The notes beneath the pieces are model-generated. The model was not told the DNA's origin. It ran no database searches and worked only from the letters and a program-made list of their open reading frames with translations. Positions 1 through 9,864 of a stretch of DNA of 64,000 nt are shown here, piece after piece. Both the position numbers and the translations under genes were made by a program. The first letter of the stretch is position 1. Every line of letters begins with the position of its first letter. The stretch comes from Hydractinia symbiolongicarpus (Eukaryota; Cnidaria; Hydrozoa; Anthoathecata; Hydractiniidae). Location of the stretch: NCBI RefSeq assembly GCF_029227915.1, contig NC_079883.1, forward strand, positions 1,674,001-1,738,000, in the 5' to 3' direction.

Positions 1-14
1 AAATCCCAGACTCG

Positions 15-217
15 GCCCGTATAGTCAATGGTATACAAAGAAAGTAACCAGGGAGTAAACTCATTTCCCGAACGATTTTTTAAATTATTTTTACACCAAT
101 AAAACGCATGAAACTAGTAGTTTTCAAAAATGTTTTCATTTTTGATGAGACGCTGAATAAAAGACGTTTAATCGCCGGCAAACGAAAACCTGCGATCTCC
201 CGTAAATCCCGGGCTTG
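15..217 (+). repeat. Representative type B monomer
   Basis: Type B is recognised by GTATAC shortly after the landmark, CTCATTTCCCG, a T-rich stretch of the form GATTTTTTAAAT, AAAACGCATGA, and GCTGAATAAAAG. This copy also has the ACCAATAAAACGCATGAAAC variant that recurs near 1880, 3700, 4710, 6130, 7310, 20010, 20415, 22230 and 24870, so it belongs to a B subgroup that opens the left-hand higher-order blocks. Confidence 0.9.
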
Positions 218-222
218 GCCCG
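210..222 (+). repeat. 5-bp dyad CGGGC / GCCCG with 3-base loop
   Basis: CGGGC at 210-214 and GCCCG at 218-222 are reverse complements around TTG. Units ending CGGGCTTG keep it, units with CGGGCTTT keep it with loop TTT, and units with ACGGGCTTG followed by GCCCGT extend it to 6 bp. Units ending CGGACTCG carry one mismatch. It overlaps the landmark used to phase the monomers. Confidence 0.65.
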
Positions 223-234
223 TATAGTCGAATG

Positions 235-242
235 TATATAAA
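235..242 (+). promoter_or_regulatory. TATA-box-like motif in type A monomers
   Basis: TATATAAA matches the eukaryotic TATA consensus TATAWAWR. It is present in A and A' units at monomer positions 18-25 and destroyed in most B units, which read GTATACAAAG. No transcript evidence is available, so promoter function is only a possibility. Confidence 0.3.
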
Positions 243-326
243 GAAAGTACCCAGAGAGTAAACTGATTTCCCGAACGATTTTTCAAATTATTTCTGCACC
301 ACTAGAACGAATGAGACTTGTAGTTT

Positions 327-348
327 TCAAAAATGTTTTCATTTTTGA
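327..348 (+). repeat. 9-bp inverted repeat with 4-base loop (one per monomer)
   Basis: In this type A copy the left arm TCAAAAATG (327-335) and right arm CATTTTTGA (340-348) are exact reverse complements separated by four T. The same element sits at monomer positions 110-131 and is present in almost every unit, in A' with loop CTTT. It can form a cruciform in DNA or a hairpin in a transcript. Whether a protein binds it is unknown. Confidence 0.85.
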
Positions 349-358
349 TGAGACGCTA

Positions 359-364
359 AATAAA
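359..364 (+). promoter_or_regulatory. AATAAA polyadenylation-signal-like hexamer
   Basis: AATAAA lies in GCTAAATAAAAG (A units) and GCTGAATAAAAG (B units), about 120 bp downstream of the TATA-like motif in A units. It recurs in nearly every monomer and is lost where the unit reads GAATGAAAG. In A+T-rich DNA such a hexamer can arise by chance, so function is uncertain. Confidence 0.25.
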
Positions 365-623
365 AGAAGTTTAATAGCCGTCAAACGAAAACCCGCGATT
401 TTCCCTAAATCCCGGACTCGGCCCGTATAGTCAAAAGGATACAAAGAAAGTACCCAGGGAGTAAACTCATTTCCCTAACGATTTTTTAATTTATTTTTAC
501 ACCACGAAAACGCATGAGACTTGTAGTTTTCAAAAATGTTTTCATTTTTGATGAGACGCTGAATAAAAGACGTTTAATCGCCGACTAAAGAAAACCTGCG
601 ATTTCCCGTAAATCCCGGGCTTG

Positions 624-826
624 GCCCGTATAGTCAAATGTATATAAAGAAAGTAGCCAGAGAGTAAACTAATTTCCCGAACGATTTTTCAAATTATATC
701 TGCACTACTAGAACGAATGAGACTTGTAGTTTTCAAAAATGCTTTCATTTTTGATGAGACGCTAAATAAAAGACGTTTAATCGCCGGCAAACGAAAACCC
801 GCGATTTCCCGTAATTCCCGGGCTTG
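624..826 (+). repeat. Representative type A' monomer
   Basis: A' is a derivative of A with GTAGCCAGAGAG, CTAATTTCCCG, CTGCACTACTAG and ATGCTTTCATTTTTG. It forms runs of several consecutive copies on the left (roughly 624-1400, 4830-5640, 6450-7150, 7830-9000, 14440-15340, 20730-21900, 22770-24500, 25400-27400). On the right it appears mostly as single copies carrying GAACGTTTTTTC. Confidence 0.85.
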
Positions 827-995
827 GCCCGTTTAGTCTAATTTCCCGAACGATTTTTCAAATTATTTCTGCACTACTAGAATGAATGAGACTTGTAGTT
901 TTCAAAAATGCTTTCATTTTTGATGAGACGCTAAATAAAAGACGTTTAATCGCCGGCAAACGAAAACCCGCGATTTCCCGTAAATCCCGGGCTTG
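827..995 (+). repeat. 169-bp monomer with 34-bp deletion (copy 1)
   Basis: After GTTTAGTC the unit jumps directly to TAATTTCCCGAACG, so the TATA-like and GTAGCCAGAGAG parts are missing. The next landmark is at 996, 169 bp on. This deleted form recurs at 6652, 8038 and 9626 and is a good tag for the higher-order block that carries it. Confidence 0.9.
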
Positions 996-1399
996 GCCCA
1001 TATAGTCGAATGTATATAAAAAAGTAGCCAGAGAGTAAACTAATTTCCCGAACGATTTTTCAAATTATTTCTGCACTACTAGAACGAATGAGACTTGTAG
1101 TTTTCAAAAATGCTTTCATTTTTGATGAGACGCTAAATAAAAGACGTTTAATCGCCGGCAAACGAAAACCCGCGATTTCCTGTAAATCCCGGGCTTGGCC
1201 CGTTAAGTCGAATGTATATAAAAAAGTAGCCAGAGAGTAAACTAATTTCCAGAACGATTTTTCAAATTATTTGTGCACTACTAGAACGAATGAGACTTGT
1301 AGTTTTCAAAAATGCTTTCATTTTTAATGAGACGCTAAATAAAAGACGTTTAATCGCCGGCAAACGAAAACCCGCGATTTCCCGTAAATCCCGGGCTTG

Positions 1400-1585
1400 G
1401 CCCGTATAGTCGAATGTATATAAAAAAGTACCCAGAGAGTAAACTGATTTCCCAAACGATTTTTCAAAATATTTCTGCACCACTAGAACGAATGAGACTT
1501 GTAGTTTTCAAAAATGCTTTCATTTTTGATGAGACGCTATAGCCGGCAAACGAAAACCCGCGATTTTCCCTAAATCCTGGACTCG
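1400..1585 (+). repeat. 186-bp monomer with 16-bp deletion
   Basis: The unit reads GACGCTATAGCCGGC where neighbours have about 16 more bases containing the AATAAA stretch. The next landmark is at 1586. I found no second copy of this deletion, so it is probably young or was lost elsewhere. Confidence 0.85.
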
Positions 1586-4583
1586 GCCCGTATAGTCAAA
1601 GGTATACCAAGGAAGTACTCAGGGAGTAAACTCATTTCCCGAACGATTTTTTAAATTATTTTTTCATCACTACAACGCATGAGACTTGTAGTTTTCAAAA
1701 GTGGTTTCATTTTTGATGAGACGCTGAATAAAAGAAGTTTAATCGCCGGCAAACAAAAACCCGCGTTTTCCCGCAAATCCCAGACTCGGCGCGTATAGTC
1801 AATAGTATACAAAGAAAGTAACCAAGGAGTAAACTCATTTCCCGAACGATTTTTTAAATTATTTTTACACCAATAAAACGCATGAAACTAGTAGTTTTCA
1901 AAAATGTTTTCATTTTTGATGAGACGCGGAATAAAAGACGTTTAATCGCCGGCAAACGAAAACCCGCGATTTCCCCATGAATCCCGGGCTTGGCCCGTAT
2001 AGTCGAATGTATATAAAAATGTAGCCAGAGAGTAAACTGATATCCCGAACGATTTTTCAAATTATTTCTGCACTACTAGAACGAATGAGACTTGTAGTTT
2101 TCAAAAATGCTTTCATTTTTGATGAGACGCTAAATAAAAGACGTTTAATCGCCGGCAAACGAAAACCCGCGATTTCCCGTAAATCCCAGGCTTGGCCCGT
2201 ATAGTCAAATGTATAAAAAGAAAGTAGCCAGAGAGTAAACTAATTTGCCGAACGATTTTTCAAATTATTTCTGCACTACTAGAACGAATGAGACTTGTAG
2301 TTTTCAAAAATGCTTTCATTTTTGATGAGACGCTAAATAAAAGACGTTTAATCGCCGGCAAACGAAAACCCGCGATTTCCCGTAAATCCCGGGCTTGGCC
2401 CGTATAGTCGAATGTATATAAAAAAGTAGCCAGAGAGTAAACTAATTTCCAGAACGATTTTTCAAATTATTTGTGCACTACTAGAACGAATGAGACTTGT
2501 AGTTTTAAAAAAGGCTTTCATTTTTGATGAGACGCTAAATAAAAGAAGTTTAATAGCCGGCAAACGAAAACCCGCGATTTTCCCTAAATCCCGGACTCGG
2601 CCCGTATAGTCAAAGGTATACCAAGGAAGTACTCAGGGAGTAAACTCATTTCCCGAACGATTTTTTAAATTATTTTTTCATCACTACAACGCATGAGACT
2701 TGTAGTTTTCAAAAGTGGTTTCATTTTTGATGAGACGCTGAATAAAAGAAGTTTAATCGCCGGCAAACGAAAACCCGCGATTTCCCGTAAATCCCGGGCT
2801 TGGCCCATATAGTCGAATGTATATAAAAAAGTAGCCAGAGAGTAAACTAATTTCCCGAACGATTTTTAAAATTATTTCTGCACTACTAGAACGAATGAGA
2901 CTTGTAGTTTTCAAAAATGCTTTCATTTTTGATGAGACGCTAAATAAAAGACGTTTAATCGCCGGCAAACGAAAACCCGCGATTTCCTGTAAATCCCGGG
3001 CTTGGCCCGTTTAGTCGAATGTATATAAAAAAGTAGCCAGAGAGTAAACTAATTTCCAGAACGATTTTTCAAATTATTTGTGCACTACTAGAACGAATGA
3101 GACTTGTAGTTTTCAAAAATGCTTTCATTTTTAATGAGACGCTAAATAAAAGACGTTTAATCGCCGGCAAACGAAAACCCGCGATTTCCCGTAAATCCCG
3201 GGCTTGGCCCGTATAGTCGAATGTATATAAAAAAGTACCCAGAGAGTAAACTGATTTCCCAAACGATTTTTCAAATTATTTCTGCACCACTAGAACGAAT
3301 GAGACTTGTAGTTTTCAAAAATGCTTTCATTTTTGATGAGACGCTAAATAAAAGAAGTTTAAATGCCGGCAAACGAAAACCCGCGTTTTCCCGCAAATCA
3401 AAAACTCGGCCCGTATAGTCAACAGTATACAAAGAAAGTACCCAGGGAGTAAAGTCATTTCCCGAACGATTTTTTAAATTATTTTTTCATCACTACAACG
3501 CATGAGACTTGTAGTTTTCAAAAGTGGTTTCATTTTTGATGAGACGCTGAATAAAAGAAGTTTAATCGCCGGCAAACAAAAACCCGCGTTTTCCCGCAAA
3601 TCCCAGACTCGGCGCGTATAGTCAATAGTATACAAAGAAAGTAACCAAGGAGTAAACTCATTTCCCGAACGATTTTTTAAATTATTTTTACACCAATAAA
3701 ACGCATGAAACTAGTAGTTTTCAAAAATGTTTTCATTTTTGATGAGACGCGGAATAAAAGACGTTTAATCGCCGGCAAACGAAAACCCGCGATTTCCCCA
3801 TGAATCCCGGGCTTGGCCCGTATAGTCGAATGTATAAAAAAATGTAGCCAGAGAGTAAACTGATTTCCCGAACGATTTTTCAAATTATTTCTGCACTACT
3901 AGAACGAATGAGACTTGTAGTTTTCGAAAATGCTTTCATTTTTGATGAGACGCTAAATAAAAGACGTTTAATCGCCGGCAAACGAAAACCCGCGATTTCC
4001 CGTAAATCCCAGGCTTGGCCCGTATAGTCAAATGTATAAAAAGAAAGTAGCCAGAGAGTAAACTAATTTGCCGAACGATTTTTCAAATTATTTCTGCACT
4101 ACTAGAACGAATGAGACTTGTAGTTTTCAAAAATGCTTTCATTTTTGATGAGACGCTAAATAAAAGACGTTTAATCGCCGGCAAACGAAAACCCGCGATT
4201 TCCCGTAAATCCCGGGCTTGGCCCGTATAGTCGAATGTATATAAAAAAGTAGCCAGAGAGTAAACTAATTTCCAGAACGATTTTTCAAATTATTTGTGCA
4301 CTACTAGAACGAATGAGACTTGTAGTTTTAAAAAAGGCTTTCATTTTTGATGAGACGCTAAATAAAAGAAGTTTAATAGCCGGCAAACGAAAACCCGCGA
4401 TTTTCCCTAAATCCCGGACTCGGCCCGTATAGTCAAAGGTATACCAAGGAAGTACTCAGGGAGTAAACTCATTTCCCGAACGATTTTTTAAATTATTTTT
4501 TCATCACTACAACGCATGAGACTTGTAGTTTTCAAAAGTGGTTTCATTTTTGATGAGACGCTGAATAAAAGAAGTTTAATCGC
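1540..4583 (+). repeat. 1,823-bp-offset segmental repeat
   Basis: About 1560-2760 recurs at about 3383-4583. Rare shared variants include CTCGGCGCGTATAG (GGCGCG at 1788 and 3611), CCCCATGAATCCC, CTAATTTGCCG and AAAAAAGGCTTTC (2508 and 4331). A further partial copy gives GGCGCG at 4624. The offset is nine monomers less a few bases. Between the copies lies an A'-rich stretch. Edges were read by eye and are accurate to about 50 bp. Confidence 0.85.
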
Positions 4584-7400
4584 CGGCAAACAAAAACCCG
4601 CGTTTTCCCGCAAATCCCAGACTCGGCGCGTATAGTCAATAGTATACAAAGAAAGTAACCAAGGAGTAAACTCATTTCCCGAACGATTTTTTAAATTATT
4701 TTTACACCAATAAAACGCATGAAACTAGTAGTTTTCAAAAATGTTTTCATTTTTGATGAGACGCTGAATAAAAGACGTTTAATCGCCGGCAAACGAAAAC
4801 CTGCGATATCCCGTAAATCCCGGGCTTGGCCCGTATAGTCAAATGTATATAAAGAAAGTAGCCAGAGAGTAAACTAATTTCCCGAACGATTTTTCAAATT
4901 ATTTCTGCATTACTAGAACGAATGAGACTTGTAGTTTTCAAAAATGCTTTCATTTTTGATGAGACGCTAAATAAAAGACGTTTAATCGCCGGCAAACGAA
5001 AACCCGCGATTTCCCGTAAATCCCGGGCTTGGCCCGTATAGTCGAATGTATATAAAAAAGTAGCCAGAGAGTAAACTAATTTCCCGAACGATTTTTCAAA
5101 TTATTTCTGCACTACTAGAACGAATGAGACTTGTAGTTTTCAAAAATGCTTTCATTTTTGATGAGACGCTAAATAAAAGACGTTTAATCGCCGGCAAACG
5201 AAAACCCGCGATTTCCCGTAAATCCGGGCTTGGCCGGTATAGTCGAATGTATATAAAAAAGTAGCCAGAGAGTAAACTAATTTCCCGAACGATTTTTCAA
5301 ATTATTTCTGCACTACTAGAACGAATGAGACTTGTAGTTTTCAAAAATGCTTTCATTTTTGATGAGACGCTAAATAAAAGACGTTTAATCGCCGGCAAAC
5401 GAAAACCCGCGATTTCCCGTAAATCCCGGGCTTGGCCCGTCTAGTCAATAGTATAAAAAGAAAGTCGCCAGAGAGTAAACTAATTTCTCGAACGATTTTT
5501 CAAATTATTTCTGCACTACTAGAACGAATGAGACTTGTAGTTTTCAAAAATGCTTTCATTTTTGATGAGACGCTAAATAAAAGACGTTTAATCGCCGGCA
5601 AACGAAAACCCGCGATTTCCCGTAAATCCCGGGCTTGGCCCGTATAGTCGAATGTATATAAAAAAGTACCCAGAGAGTAAACTGATTTCCCAAACGATTT
5701 TTCAATTTATTTCTGCACCACTAGAACGAATGAGACTTGTAGTGTTCAAAAATGCTTTCATTTTTGATGAGACGCTAAGTAAAAGAAGTTTAATAGCCGG
5801 CAAACGAAAACCCGCGATTTTCCCTAAATCCCGGACTCGGCCCGTATAGTCAAAGGTATACCAAGGAAGTACTCAGGGAGTAAACCCATTTCCCGAACGA
5901 TTTTTTAAATTATTTTTTCACCACTACAACGCATGAGACTTGTAGTTTTCAAAAGTGGTTTCATTTTTGATGAGACGTTGAATAAAAGAAGTTTAATCGC
6001 CGGCAAACAAAAACCCGCGTTTTCCCGCAAATCCCAGACTCGGCCCGTATAGTCAATAGTATACAGAGAAAGTAACCAGGGAGTAAACTCATTTCCCGAA
6101 CGATTTTTTAAATTATTTTTACACCAATAAAACGCATGAAACTAGTAGTTTTCAAAAATGTTTTCATTTTTGATGAGACGCTAAATAAAAGAAGTTTTAT
6201 AGCCGGCAAACGAAAACCCGCGATTTTCCCTAAATCCCGGACTCGGCCCGTATAGTCAGAAGGATACAAAGAAAGTACCCAGAGAGTAAACTCATTTCCC
6301 GAACGATTTTTTAATTTATTTTTACACCACGAAAACGCATGAGACTTGTAGTTTTCAAAAATGTTTTCATTTTTGATGAGACGCTGAATAAAAGACGTTT
6401 AATCGCCGACTAAAGAAAACCTGCGATTTCCCGTAAATCCCGGGCTTGGCCCGTATAGTCAAATGTATATAAAGAAAGTAGCCAGAGAGTAAACTAATTT
6501 CCCGAACGATTTTTCAAAATATATCTGCACTACTAGAACGAATGAGACTTGTAATTTTCAAAAATGCTTTCATTTTTGATGAGACGCTAAATAAAAGACG
6601 TTTAATCGCCGGCAAACGAAAACCCGCGATTTCCAGTAATTCCCGGGCTTGGCCCGTATAGTCTAATTTCCCGAACGATTTTTTAAATTATTTCTGCACT
6701 ACTAGAATGAATGAGACTTGTAGTTTTCAAAAATGCTTTCATTTTTGATGAGACGCTAAATAAAAGACGTTTAATCGCCGGCAAACGAAAACCCGCGATT
6801 TCCCGTAAATCCCGGGCTTGGCCCGTATAGTCGAATGTATATCAAAAAGTAGCCAGAGAGTAAACTAATTTCTCGAACGATTTTTCAAATTATTTCTGCA
6901 CTACTAGAACGAATGAGACTTGTAGTTTTCAAAAATGCTTTCATTTTTGATAAGACGCTAAATAAAAGACGTTTAATCGCCGGCAAACGAAAACCCGCGA
7001 TTTCCCGTAAATCCCGGGCTTGGCCCGTATAGTCAATAGTATATAAAGAAAGTAGCCAGAGAGTAAACTAATTTCCCGAACGATTTTTCAAATTATTTCT
7101 GCACTACTAGAACGAATGAGACTTGTAGTTTTCAAAAATGCTTTCATTTTTGATGAGACGCTGAATAAAAGAAGTTTAATCGCCGGCAAACAAAAACCCG
7201 CGTTTTCCCGCAAATCCCAGACTCGGCCCGTATAGTCAATAGTATACAAAGAAAGTAACCAGGGAGTAAACTCATTTCCCGAACGATTTTTTAAATTATT
7301 TTTACACCAATAAAACGCATGAAACTAGTAGTTTTCAAAAATGTTTTCATTTTTGATGAGACGCTGAATAAAAGACGTTTAATCGCCGGCAAACGAAAAC
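4584..7400 (+). repeat. A' runs and B units, left array
   Basis: Ordinary satellite: A' units from about 4830 to 5640, an A unit near 5642, B units near 5845 to 6240, a GACTAAAG B unit (tag at 6408), A' units including the 34-bp-deleted copy at 6652, then B and A near 7225 and 7430. One unit near 5220 has lost two bases (AATCCGGGC and GGCCGGTATAG variants). No gene-like content. Confidence 0.8.
6652..6820 (+). repeat. 169-bp monomer with 34-bp deletion (copy 2)
   Basis: The deletion has the same endpoints as at 827, with the next landmark at 6821. This copy has GATTTTTTAAATT rather than the usual A'-type GATTTTTCAAATT. It follows a GACTAAAG unit by two monomers, the same order as at the left end. 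Confidence 0.9.
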
Positions 7401-8037
7401 CTGCGATCTCCCGTAAATCCCGGGCTTGGCCCGTATAGTCGAATGTATATAAAGAAAGTACCCAGAGAGTAAACTGATTTCCCGAACGATTTTTCAAATT
7501 ATTTCTGCACCACTAGAACGAATGAGACTTGTAGTTTTCAAAAATGTTTTCATTTTTGATGAGACGCTAAATAAAAGAAGTTTAATAGCCGGCAAACGAA
7601 AACCCGCGATTTTCCCTAAATCCCGGACTCGGCCCGTATAGTCAAAAGGATACAAAGAAAGTACCCAGAGAGTAAACTCATTTCCCTAACGATTTTTTAA
7701 TTTATTTTTACACCACGAAAACGCATGAGACTTGTAGTTTTCAAAAATGTTTTCATTTTTGATGAGACGCTGAATAAAAGACGTTTAATCGCCGACTAAA
7801 GAAAACCTGCGATTTCCCGTAAATCCCGGGCTTGGCCCGTATAGTCAAATGTATATAAAGAAAGTAGCCAGAGAGTAAACTAATTTCCCGAACGATTTTT
7901 CAAAGTATATCTGCACTACTAGAACGAATGAGACTTGTAATTTTCAAAAATGCTTTCATTTTTGATGAGACGCTAAATAAAAGACGTTTAATCGCCGGCA
8001 AACGAAAACCCGCGATTTCCAGTAATTCCCGGGCTTG

Positions 8038-8206
8038 GCCCGTATAGTCTAATTTCCCGAACGATTTTTCAAATTATTTCTGCACTACTAGAATGAATGA
8101 GACTTGTAGTTTTCAAAAATGCTTTCATTTTTGATGAGACGCTAAATAAAAGACGTTTAATCGCCGGCAAACGAAAACCCGCAATTTCCCGTAAATCCCG
8201 GGCTTG
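8038..8206 (+). repeat. 169-bp monomer with 34-bp deletion (copy 3)
   Basis: It has the same deletion endpoints, and the next unit starts at 8207 with the variant GCCCTTATAG. It is inside the first copy of the 1,588-bp duplication. Confidence 0.9.
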
Positions 8207-9625
8207 GCCCTTATAGTCAAATGTATATAAAGAAAGTAGCCAGAGAGTAAACTAATTTCCCGAACGATTTTTCAAATTATTTCTGCACTACTAGAACGAA
8301 TGAGACTTGTAGTTTTCAAAAACGCTTTCATTTTTGATGAGACGCTAAATAAAAGACGTTTAATCGCCGGCAAACGAAAACCCGCGATTTCCCGTAAATC
8401 CCGGGCTTGGCCCGTATAGTCGAATGTATATAAAAAAGTAGCCAGAAAGTAAACTAATTTCCCGAACGATTTTTCAAATTATTTCTGCACTACTTGAACG
8501 AATGAGACTTGTAGTTTTCAAAAATGCTTTCATTTTTGATGAGACGCTAAATAAAAGACGTTTAATCGCCGGCAAACGAAAACCCGCGATTTCCCGTAAA
8601 TCCCGGGCTTGGCCCGTATAGTCGAATGTATATAAAAAAGTAGCCAGAGAGTAAACTAATTTCCCGAACGATTTTTCAAATTATTTCTGCACTACTAGAA
8701 CGAATGAGACTTGTAGTTTTCAAAAATGCTTTCATTTTTGATGAGACGCTAAATAAAAGACGTTTAATCGCCGGCAAACGAAAACCCGCGATTTCCCGTA
8801 AATGCCGGGCTTGGCCCGTATAGTCAATAGTATATAAAGAAAGTAGCCAGAGAGTAAACTAATTTCCCGAACGATTTTTTAAATTATTTCTGCACTACTA
8901 GAACGAATGAGACTTGTAGTTTTCAAAAATGCTTTCATTTTTGATGAGACGCTAAATAAAAGACGTTTAATCGCCGGCAAACGAAAACCCGCGATTTCCC
9001 GTAAATCCCGGGCTTGGCCCGTATAGTCGAATGTATATAAAGAAAGTACCCAGAGAGTAAACTGATTTCCCGAACGATTTTTCAAATTATTTCTGCACCA
9101 CTAGAACGAATGAGACTTGTAGTTTTCAAAAATGTTTTCATTTTTGATGAGACGCTAAATAAAAGAAGTTTAATAGCCGGCAAACGAAAACCCGCGATTT
9201 TCCCTAAATCCCGGACTCGGCCCGTATAGTCAAAAGGATACAAAGAAAGTACCCAGAGAGTAAACTCATTTCCCTAACGATTTTTTAATTTATTTTTACA
9301 CCACGAAAACGCATGAGACTTGTAGTTTTCAAAAATGTTTTCATTTTTGATGAGACGCTGAATAAAAGACGTTTAATCGCCGACTAAAGAAAACCTGCGA
9401 TTTCCCGTAAATCCCGGGCTTGGCCCGTATAGTCAAATGTATATAAAGAAAGTAGCCAGAGAGTAAACTAATTTCCCGAACGATTTTTCAAAGTATATCT
9501 GCACTACTAGAACGAATGAGACTTGTAATTTTCAAAAATGCTTTCATTTTTGATGAGACGCTAAATAAAAGACGTTTAATCGCCGGCAAACGAAAACCCG
9601 CGATTTCCAGTAATTCCCGGGCTTG

Positions 9626-9794
9626 GCCCGTATAGTCTAATTTCCCGAACGATTTTTCAAATTATTTCTGCACTACTAGAATGAATGAGACTTGTAGTTT
9701 TCAAAAATGCTTTCATTTTTGATGAGACGCTAAATAAAAGACGTTTAATCGCCGGCAAACGAAAACCCGCAATTTCCCGTAAATCCCGGGCTTG
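9626..9794 (+). repeat. 169-bp monomer with 34-bp deletion (copy 4)
   Basis: This is the counterpart of the unit at 8038 in the second copy of the 1,588-bp duplication. It is again followed by GCCCTTATAG, at 9795. Confidence 0.9.
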
Positions 9795-9864
9795 GCCCTT
9801 ATAGTCAAATGTATATAAAGAAAGTAGCCAGAGAGTAAACTAATTTCCCGAACGATTTTTCAAA

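Larger units (their letters stand above)
218..420 (+). repeat. Representative type A monomer
   Basis: Type A is recognised by GTCGAATGTATATAAAG, CTGATTTCCCG, TTTTTCAAATTATTTCTGC, CACTAGAACGAATGAGAC and GCTAAATAAAAG. It differs from type B mainly between monomer positions 12-100; the central dyad region and the CCGGCAAACGAAAACCCGCG stretch are shared. Adjacent A and B units make a 406-bp dimer in many parts of the window. Confidence 0.9.
1..1540 (+). repeat. Left block: B-A-B head followed by A' run
   Basis: Units in order are B (15), A (218), B with GACTAAAG (421), A' (624), a 34-bp-deleted A' (827), then A' units from 996 and about 1198 and an A-like unit from 1400. The same head order recurs near 7225-8200. 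Short open frames occur on both strands but do not continue through successive monomers. I see no gene here. Confidence 0.85.

Noticed and set aside
219-232. True CENP-B box
   Set aside because: The spacing between TTCG and the conserved A is one base short, so it does not meet the accepted core motif. It is kept only as a low-score finding.
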